Assembly: GCA_020832235.1 (NCBI GenBank)
Contig: JAFIEZ010000016.1
Span: 1 to 64,000, forward strand
Length of the DNA stretch: 64,000 nucleotides
Direction of reading: 5' to 3'
Source of the DNA: Bacteroidota bacterium
GTDB lineage: Bacteria > Bacteroidota > Rhodothermia > Balneolales > HLUCCA01
Within the stretch, counting starts at the first letter, position 1; the number at the start of each line of letters is the position of its first letter. The notes under the pieces are model-generated. The model had not been told where the DNA came from. It saw only the letters and a list, made by a program, of their open reading frames with translations, and ran no database searches. Positions 18,285 to 26,073 of this stretch are shown piece by piece. The translations under genes and the position numbers were made by a program.

Positions 18285-18320
18285 ACCTCAACCCGAACAA
18301 GTAAACATGAATCCGGACTA
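18261..18320. repeat. 20-bp tandem repeat, three copies
   Basis: Three head-to-tail 20-bp units occupy 18261-18280, 18281-18300 and 18301-18320, each beginning GTAAA and containing AACCCGGAC or a close variant. Unit 1 encodes the end of the membrane protein; units 2 and 3 are non-coding. Because 20 is not a multiple of three, extra copies change the frame and do not extend the protein. Confidence 0.85.
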
Positions 18321-18493
18321 GTAGCCCCCCTCACTGGCTAGCTGTTCTTTCATAATTCCACTTCAGACCATTCGCCATAAACCCGTATATTTTGGCTGAA
18401 ATAACGCTTTTTTACGACAACCATTCAATCTACGTGGGCAGCAGGTCATTTATTAGGCATCTTCCTCAAAGCTCACCATAAAATCAACGTCTT

Positions 18494-19498
18494 ATGCATA
18501 ATGTAGTATTTATTACCGGTGATGGTATTGGTCCCGAAATCACGCAAGCTGTTCAGCAAATTTTAAAAGCGGCCGGCGCTCCAATCAACTGGATTCCAGC
18601 CAAAGCCGGCATGGGCGCATACCGCGAACTGGGCAATCCATTACCTGACGAAACCGTTGAACTCATCGATAAGCATAAGGTCGCGCTGAAAGGCCCGCTT
18701 GAGACGCCTGTTGGTGGTGGATTTCGGTCGATTAACGTAACCTTACGTCAGCGATTTAACTTGTATAGCAACATCCGTCCGGCCAAAAGCTTACCGGGTA
18801 TCAACTCACCCTTCACCCACGTCGACATGGTGATTTTCCGGGAGAATACCCAGGGACTGTACATCGGTCAGGAGCGATGGGTAGACAAAGAAGAGCACCA
18901 TGCTGAATCTATTGCCGTAGTTACCCGTGAGGCCAGCGAGCGCATCATTCATGCAGCATTTCAGTATGCGCAGAAACATGGGTACAAAAAAGTAGCAGCT
19001 GTACACAAAGCGAACATCCTTAAGCTAACTACCGGACTCTTCCTGAACATTGCCCGAGAAATCGCGCCTCAATATCCTGATGTGGAATTCAGAGACGTTA
19101 TTGTAGATAACATGGCCATGCAGATGGTGATGCGACCGGAGCAGTTTGATGTAGTGGTTACCACCAATCTTTTCGGGGATATTCTCAGTGATTTGGCTTC
19201 CGGACTCGTTGGCGGACTTGGTCTGACCGGATCGGCTAACATCGGCGATAAACATGCGATGTTTGAAGCGGTTCACGGATCAGCGCCCGATATTGCCGGC
19301 CAGAAAAAAGCGAATCCTTCGGCGCTGCTGTTCTCATCACTCATGATGCTAGACTACCTCGGCGAGCATGAAACGTCGAAGAAAATTCATGCCGCTGTTC
19401 TGGATGTACTCAAGTACAACCTGGACGCCTGTACGCCCGATATCGGTGGCAAAGGCGATACCTTCACCTATGCAGATGCTATTTGTCTGAAACTCTGA
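18494..19498 (+). CDS. NAD-type isocitrate/isopropylmalate-family dehydrogenase
   Basis: This 334-residue beta-hydroxyacid oxidative decarboxylase is of the short NAD-IDH type. ITGDGIGPEI opens the protein. The substrate-binding SINVTLRQRFNLYSNIRP carries the Ser, Asn and three Arg residues that hold isocitrate. Metal-binding Asp residues lie in NLFGDILSDL. The cofactor loop HGSAPDIAGQKKANP is of the NAD-preferring type. Length and motifs fit NAD-dependent isocitrate dehydrogenase better than leuB, since the leuB phosphate-loop residues differ, but homoisocitrate dehydrogenase cannot be excluded. The product, 2-oxoglutarate, is also the substrate of the KorAB-type enzyme encoded at 56.4-59.3 kb. 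The gene is monocistronic with a strong terminator after it. Confidence 0.88.
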   Translation: MHNVVFITGDGIGPEITQAVQQILKAAGAPINWIPAKAGMGAYRELGNPLPDETVELIDKHKVALKGPLETPVGGGFRSINVTLRQRFNLYSNIRPAKSLPGINSPFTHVDMVIFRENTQGLYIGQERWVDKEEHHAESIAVVTREASERIIHAAFQYAQKHGYKKVAAVHKANILKLTTGLFLNIAREIAPQYPDVEFRDVIVDNMAMQMVMRPEQFDVVVTTNLFGDILSDLASGLVGGLGLTGSANIGDKHAMFEAVHGSAPDIAGQKKANPSALLFSSLMMLDYLGEHETSKKIHAAVLDVLKYNLDACTPDIGGKGDTFTYADAICLKL

Positions 19499-19564
19499 TG
19501 TAAATCGTAAGATTACGTAGGTCGTTGTTCCCAGACCTTTTCGAAACTACGATGCCAGTGTTAC

Positions 19565-19601
19565 AATGGCCCTGTTGTTATAGCTTCAGGGCCATTTTTT
19601 T
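19565..19601 (+). terminator. Rho-independent terminator after the IDH gene
   Basis: AATGGCCCTG (19565-19574) pairs perfectly with CAGGGCCATT (19587-19596); the T run extends to 19601. It lies between convergent genes but only the + strand has the T tract. Confidence 0.9.
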
Positions 19602-19636
19602 ATCTCTGAGCTACGCTAGGGTAACTGAGGAGCCGG

Positions 19637-20170
19637 TTAGTCCAGCCCGATAATCTCGGCGTGACCGGTATTCGTATCCAGCAATGCAAACGTAGCCGGA
19701 CCTCCCAGTCCGTTAACGGTTCCCGGATTGACATGCAGGGTCTTGGCTTTGTAAACATCCCCATCCTCCGGATTGGCAAGCTCAGGATGTGTCCAGACTT
19801 TGTTTACAGCTTCATGGGTATGACCGGTTATCACCACATCGTACAATCGGCTTCTAATCAGCGATTCGATGATACCCGACTGGGTTCCATGATACATCGC
19901 GATGCGTTTTGTACCAAATAATTTATCCATAAACTCCCCATGCAGATGTCCGCCGATTTCGGTGAACTTCTGCGTGATGCGGAAATGGTCTCCATCATTA
20001 TTGCCAAAAACTCCGTGAAGCTCCCACTTTTCGAACATGGGAATCATGAACGGAGCACAGTAGTCACCGGCATGCAAAATAGCCTCTGCTTTGAGATTCC
20101 GCAGCATCGACAAGGCAATTTTGGTATTTACTTTGTGATCGTGGGTGTCGGAGAGAATTCCAATAAGCAT
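19637..20170 (-). CDS. YfcE/MJ0936-type metallophosphoesterase
   Basis: This 177-residue phosphodiesterase has the calcineurin-like fold with the complete metal-binding set: SDTHDH near the N-terminus, GDYC (about residues 36-39), FGNNDG (about 54-59), an MYHG segment and GHTHE (about residues 116-120). Small enzymes of this group cleave phosphodiesters using Mn2+ or Ni2+; physiological substrates are mostly unknown. It has no signal peptide and should be cytoplasmic. It converges on the IDH gene and lies about 200 bp downstream of panE on the same strand, so it may have its own promoter. The intervening 200 bp holds an imperfect stem-loop (GTTACT/AGTAAC) at 20281-20312 and no gene. Confidence 0.9.
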   Translation of the reverse strand: MLIGILSDTHDHKVNTKIALSMLRNLKAEAILHAGDYCAPFMIPMFEKWELHGVFGNNDGDHFRITQKFTEIGGHLHGEFMDKLFGTKRIAMYHGTQSGIIESLIRSRLYDVVITGHTHEAVNKVWTHPELANPEDGDVYKAKTLHVNPGTVNGLGGPATFALLDTNTGHAEIIGLD

Positions 20171-20371
20171 AATGCTATCCGTTTGTGAAGTTTTCAGCTG
20201 AATCGGCAGTCTGCAGCTAACCGTGCTTGTCGGTATAATTTAAAATCTGGCAAAAATTCATCGACAATGGTAACAGCGTGAGTTACTATTGAATGATACG
20301 CAATAGAGTAACCATCCTCATATATGCAGAATAAACAAACCATTACAAAATTAAAGGAGGTCATTTTTTTC

Positions 20372-21277
20372 TTATATCAATCCGCGATACAGCGCATTCA
20401 AGGTGTCATACACCGGTGTTGGCACATTCCTTTTCTTGCCCAGTCGTACGATAGCACCGGTAAATGCATCAAATTCGAGCCGTTTACCACGTTCCCTGTC
20501 CTGATACGTTGAGGTTCTGAATGCACCCAGTTTCTGACCTTCGTCAATAACTTCCTGAACGTCTGATTGTTTCAGGTCGATGCCTTCGGCATGGGCAACC
20601 GAGAGGATTTCGGCGGTCATCCTACGCATCAAGTCTATCATGAATTCATCCTTATACAGCTCAACAACCGTCTTTTGCAGGAGGCCGGTGAGTACGTTGT
20701 GTACCGAATTCCAGGTAAACTTAATCCATACTGCGCGGCGGATGTCGTCGGGAATAACGAAATCGATATCCGCTTTTTCCAGCATATTTCGCAGGGTAAC
20801 AATTCGGTCAGTGGGTTTACCATTGTCTTCGTTAAAAACGATCTGTCCGAATTTTTGCTGACGAATAACACCCGGCTCCACAACTTCGGAGTTCGTGCGG
20901 CAATAAGCTCGGATTACATGCTTCTTTCCAAACGCATTACTGAGTAGATCGTAGTTTTCAACCCCATTTTGGAGCGCCAAAATTTGGGTATGCACCCCAA
21001 CAAGCGCACGAATTTGTTCGATGGCGGTTTCAGTGTCGTACGATTTAACCGCAAAAAAGACGTAGTCGGGCTGCATGTTGAACGACTGCGGATTGGAACT
21101 GGCCGGCAGCTTGCTGTGGAAGGAACCCGAAGCAGATTCAACCCGAAGGCCTTTTTGCTGAATGGCCTCGAGATGCTGCCCGCGAGCAACAAGAAAAACC
21201 TCATGACCGGCACTGGAGAGTTGGGAGCCATAGAAGCCCCCAACTGCACCTGCGCCCATAATCAGGACTTTAGCCAT
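20372..21277 (-). CDS. panE: 2-dehydropantoate 2-reductase (ketopantoate reductase)
   Basis: This 301-residue NADPH-dependent reductase converts ketopantoate to pantoate for pantothenate and CoA synthesis. The Rossmann motif GAGAVGGFYG lies at the N-terminus. The catalytic Lys occurs in WIKFTWNSVHN at about residue 185, and the C-terminal domain carries the family pattern STYQDRERGKRLEFDAFTG. A TTG at 21292 is possible, but ATG 21277 begins exactly at the Rossmann strand. The gene starts one base after the stop of the DUF3347 lipoprotein, so it appears to be the last gene of the copper operon, an unexpected place for a vitamin gene. Some PanE paralogues have other 2-oxoacid substrates, so function in pantothenate synthesis is likely but not proven. 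Confidence 0.88.
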   Translation of the reverse strand: MAKVLIMGAGAVGGFYGSQLSSAGHEVFLVARGQHLEAIQQKGLRVESASGSFHSKLPASSNPQSFNMQPDYVFFAVKSYDTETAIEQIRALVGVHTQILALQNGVENYDLLSNAFGKKHVIRAYCRTNSEVVEPGVIRQQKFGQIVFNEDNGKPTDRIVTLRNMLEKADIDFVIPDDIRRAVWIKFTWNSVHNVLTGLLQKTVVELYKDEFMIDLMRRMTAEILSVAHAEGIDLKQSDVQEVIDEGQKLGAFRTSTYQDRERGKRLEFDAFTGAIVRLGKKRNVPTPVYDTLNALYRGLI

Positions 21278-21278
21278 A

Positions 21279-21848
21279 TCAGATACGCTCAATTACCGAA
21301 CCGCAGTTCAGCATACGGCTTCCATGGTAGGGATTCATAATTTGCTCTTCGCGGCTGAGCCAATCGGCTGAACCACCTCGTACCATAGGACAGGTCTGCA
21401 CAAAGATGGTATTTTCGAATGGTCCGTATGCTTTGGCCATGTGGATGAACGCATCGGAAACGCTCTCGAAATACAAACGCTGCTGCTCAACATCCGACTC
21501 ATTTTTGATATTCTCGGCATATCGGGTAGCTATAGCACCCTCATCAGCCCAGAGTACAGATGCCGGAGTATCCAGATTTTCGATGGATACAACCTGAAGT
21601 CGACCGTGCAGGATTTCAGCAAGGTCGGCTGCCTTGGATGCATCGGTTTCAACCAGCGCATCTTTAAGGTCGAAATAGGCATCCAGAGCAAGTTGGAATG
21701 AGGTATTGAATGCATCGGTTGTTGCGAGGTTATAAGCTTCAGCCCGCTCGGTAGCCAGCGGTGACGGTTGTGTCTGATGCTCGTGCGATTCACTGCTGCA
21801 AGCCAACATCATAAATGAAAGTAGTAAGGCGGGTAGGAGTTTTTTCAT
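21279..21848 (-). CDS. DUF3347 lipoprotein (copper-locus associated)
   Basis: The 189-residue protein has a lipoprotein signal ending in MMLACSS and then one DUF3347 domain. The domain markers are AYFDLKDALVETDASKAA, FVQTCPMVRGGSADWLS and NPYHGSRMLNCG. The same domain forms the C-terminus of the CusB-like adaptor two genes upstream, where FCPMAF, TWLAREQQIRNPY and MLGCG occur at matching positions. The conserved Cys and Met residues suggest copper or silver binding in the periplasm, which is inference. It lies between the DoxX/DUF417-like gene and panE on the same strand, and panE starts one base after its stop. Confidence 0.85.
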   Translation of the reverse strand: MKKLLPALLLSFMMLACSSESHEHQTQPSPLATERAEAYNLATTDAFNTSFQLALDAYFDLKDALVETDASKAADLAEILHGRLQVVSIENLDTPASVLWADEGAIATRYAENIKNESDVEQQRLYFESVSDAFIHMAKAYGPFENTIFVQTCPMVRGGSADWLSREEQIMNPYHGSRMLNCGSVIERI

Positions 21849-21953
21849 GGTTTATTTTCTGGTTGTTGATTGGTTATTTGTCTGAAATGTAGTGATTTAC
21901 GTCGATAGTTGCAGATTGATTGCGCGTTGTTGCGCTCAATGCTTAGAGATTCG

Positions 21954-22433
21954 CTAGTCTGGTGTAGCTGTTAATCGTCCACCCCGAACGGTTGCACCGA
22001 TAATCAGAGCGGCGGCAATAACAACCAGATTTTTCAGGATGTATTGCCCCTCAATGGTGAGTACGAACGGGAATGAATTAAAGACAATCTCCGGCATAAT
22101 GAATATTGGGGAGAATGTGCCCACCATCTGTACATATAGCAACAGGATGGTGAAGCGCATGTATTTTGGCAGGAGCATTCCGATTCCGATTAAGACTTCC
22201 CATGCTGCGAGAATGGGAAGTCCGACGGATGCGGATACGAGTCCGAAGGTCAGTATTTCGATGGAAGAACCGGCCAGCACTTCGGCCGGACTCGCACCGG
22301 GAATGAATTTGAGTCCGCCAAACCAGATGAAAATAAGGGCGATGCTCCATCGCAGGAGTTTAATACCATTATGAGCCATCCAGTTGGTGAGAGGAATGTC
22401 TATGATTTCATAAATACTTTTGAAAAAGTTCAT
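21954..22433 (-). CDS. DoxX/DUF417-like membrane protein
   Basis: This 159-residue protein has four hydrophobic segments, at about residues 25-45, 55-80, 88-110 and 127-147. GLKFIPGASPAEVLAG after the first helix resembles the DUF417 (YkgB) and DoxX families of small membrane proteins. Members are linked to redox stress and, in some genomes, to metal or chlorine resistance, but there is no established reaction. It lies 77 bp downstream of cusB and 105 bp upstream of the DUF3347 lipoprotein, all on the same strand, so a role in the copper locus is inferred from context. No cofactor-binding motif is visible. Confidence 0.75.
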   Translation of the reverse strand: MNFFKSIYEIIDIPLTNWMAHNGIKLLRWSIALIFIWFGGLKFIPGASPAEVLAGSSIEILTFGLVSASVGLPILAAWEVLIGIGMLLPKYMRFTILLLYVQMVGTFSPIFIMPEIVFNSFPFVLTIEGQYILKNLVVIAAALIIGATVRGGRLTATPD

Positions 22434-22510
22434 GTGTTTTTGATGTTAAATAATAATGTGATTGAATCTGTATATAATCGAACAGTATGAGACATACAGA
22501 CCGTTCACCG

Positions 22511-24610
22511 TTATCGCAGTACTTGCAATACTTCCCCACAGCCGAGCATGGTTTCGGGCAGATAGGGATTTCGGATCTGCTGCTCGCGTGCCAGCCAGGT
22601 AGCTCCGGTGTCGTTGAACGCCATAGGACAAAACTGCTGGTACACCACACCTTCTATTCCGAAGGTCGTTGCGGTTTCGAATAAGGACCGGCTTACGGCA
22701 TAGAGCTGGGTACGCTGATGTTCAATATCATCGCTGCGCAGCCATTCGATCATCTGCCGCCGCAGCGCCTCCCGCTGCCCCAGCCACGCCATCTGCGCCT
22801 CACCACGAAGCGAGCCCTCATCCAGCCCCGCAACCCGGTCGCGCAGCACCCTCGCCGCCCTGGCCGAAGCCTGAGCATCCGAAGCCACCAACGCATCCTT
22901 CACCTCCATATAGGCATCCAGCACCCCGGCAAAGCCCGACCGAAACGCTGCTCCCGCCAGCGACCGATGCGCAGCTCCATCTCCCCGCGCCTCCGACGCC
23001 GATGCCGCCACACGCTCCCCGCCCGTAGCCGCCACATCTGTGTCTGCCTCATCCCGCGAAGCCCGGCGAAGCGCCCCACCTGCCGCAGGAACTACCTCCC
23101 GATTCATCATCGAGAACTTATCGCGCAGCTGAAACTCCGCATCAACGGTAAACACGCCGTTGCTCACTACCCGCTCACCGGCGTCAAGTCCGTCGAGAAC
23201 CACCCATCGGTCACCAAACCGGTCGCCCAGCAACACCTCCCGACTCTCAAATGTGGGAACGTCTTCATCGGGAACCTGTACGTACACCAGCGATCTGGTG
23301 CCCGTCCACAATACAGCTGTGCTTGGCACGGTGGTTACCGCGGCGCCGTTCCGAGCTTCGGACAATACTTCGCCACGCACCAGCATGTCGGGCTTCCAGT
23401 TGCCCGAAGCATTGTCTACATCCATGCGCACGCGAACGGTTCGCGAGGATGCGTTCACCAGGGGATCAATCCAGGCGACTCGTCCGGCGAAGGTCTGACC
23501 GGCATGGGCCGTTGAGGTATAGCTTACCACATCACCAGTGTTCAGCCACGACACGTCCTGCTCCCAGGCTTCGAAATCCATCCATACTCGCGAAATATCG
23601 GCGATTTCGTACATGATGGTACCTGCCGAGACGTAGTCCTGCGATTTTACATTGCGCTGGAGGATGATTCCGGCGGATGGTGATAATAATTCAACTTCGC
23701 GTACGACCTCGCCGGTTTGTTCCAGGCGGGAGATCTGGGCGGGAGTCATGCCGAGGAATTCAAGCTTGGTCCGTGCCGCCTGAAGCATGCGACTGCTGGC
23801 TGATGGCGCGTCTGCATCTATTGGATTGCCAGCGGTAAAGCCTGCAGTGAAGCCGACATCCAAGCGCTGGTCGACAGTGTGCGAGCCGGTATTCACGCCG
23901 GCATCCATGCGTTGTCGCTCACCCGACGGCGCACCTATTGACGCATTTTCATACAGCAACGACTGGTCGCTGCGCAAGATATCGAGGAGTTCCTGCTGAG
24001 CGGTTACCAGTTCGGGTGACCATAACGTGGCCAGGACTTCACCCCTACGCACGGTTTGTCCGACGGTGGATACGCGCTGGGAGGTTAGTCGACCAGCCGA
24101 GGCCGCCGTGACCGATGATATCCTGTCGTCGGGAATCACTACCCTGCCCGGCATGCGGATGTCGCGAACCGGAACTTCCAGAACGACCGGCGAAGTCATG
24201 ATGCGCGATAAGGCAACGGCTTCTTCGGTCATCACGAGGGTGAAGGCATCACCCGAACCTCCTGCCGCAGCGGGTGTAAGATCCATGCCACATAGCGGAC
24301 AACTTCCGGGATCACTGGAGCGAATCTGAGGGTGCATGGAACAGGTCCACACCGGTTCTTCCTCGGCATGATCATCGCCGGTACCATGGCTATGTCCGGA
24401 TGCACCAGCACCTTCGTCTGAACCATGATTATGCCCGCCTCCGTCAGCGCCTGAACCATGAGCTGCGTGACTGTGCGATGTTCCATTTCCATGATCGTGC
24501 CCCAGATGAGCGCGGTCGGCGAAACCGCCAAACAGGAGCGCGCCGATGAGTACACCGGTTATAAGCAGGGCGCCGTAACGAAATATCGGTTTATTAACTA
24601 GGTTTTTCAT
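22511..24610 (-). CDS. cusB: CusB-like adaptor with heavy-metal-binding and DUF3347 domains
   Basis: This 699-residue periplasmic adaptor belongs to a CusCBA-type copper/silver efflux pump. An N-terminal membrane anchor (residues 8-30) is followed by a His-rich stretch (about 35-81, with HDHG, HSHAAH, HNHG and HSHG). A heavy-metal-binding domain (about 87-113) carries Cys90, His93, Cys104 and Cys107 in WTCSMHP and CPLCGMDL. The adaptor core (about 130-500) has lipoyl, barrel and membrane-proximal parts. A low-complexity linker leads to a C-terminal DUF3347 domain (about 555-699), a fusion common in Bacteroidota. The His-rich and HMBD parts should collect periplasmic Cu(I) or Ag(I). It overlaps cusC by four bases. 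Confidence 0.94.
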   Translation of the reverse strand: MKNLVNKPIFRYGALLITGVLIGALLFGGFADRAHLGHDHGNGTSHSHAAHGSGADGGGHNHGSDEGAGASGHSHGTGDDHAEEEPVWTCSMHPQIRSSDPGSCPLCGMDLTPAAAGGSGDAFTLVMTEEAVALSRIMTSPVVLEVPVRDIRMPGRVVIPDDRISSVTAASAGRLTSQRVSTVGQTVRRGEVLATLWSPELVTAQQELLDILRSDQSLLYENASIGAPSGERQRMDAGVNTGSHTVDQRLDVGFTAGFTAGNPIDADAPSASSRMLQAARTKLEFLGMTPAQISRLEQTGEVVREVELLSPSAGIILQRNVKSQDYVSAGTIMYEIADISRVWMDFEAWEQDVSWLNTGDVVSYTSTAHAGQTFAGRVAWIDPLVNASSRTVRVRMDVDNASGNWKPDMLVRGEVLSEARNGAAVTTVPSTAVLWTGTRSLVYVQVPDEDVPTFESREVLLGDRFGDRWVVLDGLDAGERVVSNGVFTVDAEFQLRDKFSMMNREVVPAAGGALRRASRDEADTDVAATGGERVAASASEARGDGAAHRSLAGAAFRSGFAGVLDAYMEVKDALVASDAQASARAARVLRDRVAGLDEGSLRGEAQMAWLGQREALRRQMIEWLRSDDIEHQRTQLYAVSRSLFETATTFGIEGVVYQQFCPMAFNDTGATWLAREQQIRNPYLPETMLGCGEVLQVLR

Positions 24611-26073
24611 AAGTCGTTGTTCTCAAGGTCGGTTGATGATTCAAAAAGGGTTAGCAATTCGGCCACGGCAATATTTCGGTCGCGAAGGGCATTTTCGAGG
24701 GATATGGCATAGTTAACGGATAGCCGTCGCGACGAAATAACATCGTCGAGCTGGGTTCTGCCTCCGCTGTAGTCGAGCAGCACCAGGTCAGTCAGCTCCC
24801 GGCTTCGCGGCAGTAATCGAATCTGATATAAGTGTACACGCTCGTCGGCGTCCCGGTAGCGGGCCTCCAACGCGGCGAGGTCTGTGCGCAAATCTTGCAG
24901 TACCACTTCACGTCGGTACTCGGCCGACCTCGACTCGGCCCGAGCCTGCTCTACGCGCGCTCTCACGGGCTTGCGCCACACCGGAATCTGCATTCGAACG
25001 CTGGCAACCACGGGAATCCGGTTATTCCCCATCCCCATAAGGTAGTTCGAGCCCATGACTTCAAGTCCAACCCCGATCATGGGGTAGCCGGCAAGGTGGG
25101 CCTGACGTTCGGCAACTCCAGCCGCAACACGCTGTAATTCAGCCTGACGAACCTGGGGATGATCCTGCCATTGCAGTGAATCGGCCTGCACACCGGTAAA
25201 ATCGAACTGGATGTCAACCCGTCCTTCAGGCAGCTGGATTTCCGCCCCGGCTGGTCGTTGAAGCAAGGCGTTGAATCGCGCTTTTGCTCCTTCCAATGCA
25301 GAGGCCGCATTTCGGATATCCGCCTCGATTTCCATACGCTCTATTTCCAGTCGAAGGATGTCGGCCCGTGAGGCATAGCCGTTTTCGAAGCGGGTCCGGG
25401 TAAGGGACTGTAATCGTCGGACCCACTCCAGATGTTCGCTGAGGTATCCATCCTGCCGCGAAAGTGCGATCAGTTCAAACCATGAGGTCATAACTTGCTG
25501 CTGGATGTTGATACGTTCGTTTTCTAGCGCTTCCCAACGCATCTGGGCCAGAGTGTTGGCGTATTGCCGAGCCTCAGCGCGGGATCCGGGCCAGGGAAAC
25601 ATCTGCATCACGCCGAGGGATGCCTGCGAAAAAACGCCCTCGTATGCAGCGGGATTCAGGTAGTACCCAAACATCACTTCCGGATCGGGCAGACGGTCGG
25701 TCTGGTCGCCAACGGTGCGCGCCGCCATCCAGTCCTCAAAGGATGCTTTCAGGGCAGGACTCGCCTCAAGCGCCTGCTTCATGTACACATCAAGGAGGGA
25801 ATCGGACGACATCGAGACGAACTCAGGCATCGTATACGATGACGTGATGGTAACCGGCTCCTGCATCAACGCCTGTGTACCCTGGGCAGTGACGGCAGCA
25901 GCGGCGAACAGAAGTATCATCAGGCCCACGCCAATCGCACTGACTAATTTATAAGCGTCAGCAAAGGGCACTGTGCGCTCAAACGGCGTCAAGCCACGCT
26001 CAGGCAACATCATAGGGTACTTCGGTTTTTCCATCGTTTCGAGCGCTTGTTGATTATTCATTTGGTGCATCAT
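24607..26073 (-). CDS. cusC: CusC-like outer-membrane efflux channel (TolC family)
   Basis: This is a 488-residue TolC-family channel protein with two OEP repeats, each containing long helical hairpins; RFENGYASRADILRLEIERM and LLDYSGGRTQLDDVISSRR are the matching segments in the two halves. A 60-residue N-terminal region precedes the hydrophobic signal (LVSAIGVGLMILLFAAAAVTAQ), longer than usual, so the true start may be internal. It would form the trimeric outer-membrane duct of the CusCBA pump. The gene overlaps cusA by four bases upstream and cusB by four bases downstream. The order A-C-B is different from the cusCFBA order of enterobacteria; no cusF is seen. Confidence 0.92.
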   Translation of the reverse strand: MMHQMNNQQALETMEKPKYPMMLPERGLTPFERTVPFADAYKLVSAIGVGLMILLFAAAAVTAQGTQALMQEPVTITSSYTMPEFVSMSSDSLLDVYMKQALEASPALKASFEDWMAARTVGDQTDRLPDPEVMFGYYLNPAAYEGVFSQASLGVMQMFPWPGSRAEARQYANTLAQMRWEALENERINIQQQVMTSWFELIALSRQDGYLSEHLEWVRRLQSLTRTRFENGYASRADILRLEIERMEIEADIRNAASALEGAKARFNALLQRPAGAEIQLPEGRVDIQFDFTGVQADSLQWQDHPQVRQAELQRVAAGVAERQAHLAGYPMIGVGLEVMGSNYLMGMGNNRIPVVASVRMQIPVWRKPVRARVEQARAESRSAEYRREVVLQDLRTDLAALEARYRDADERVHLYQIRLLPRSRELTDLVLLDYSGGRTQLDDVISSRRLSVNYAISLENALRDRNIAVAELLTLFESSTDLENNDL

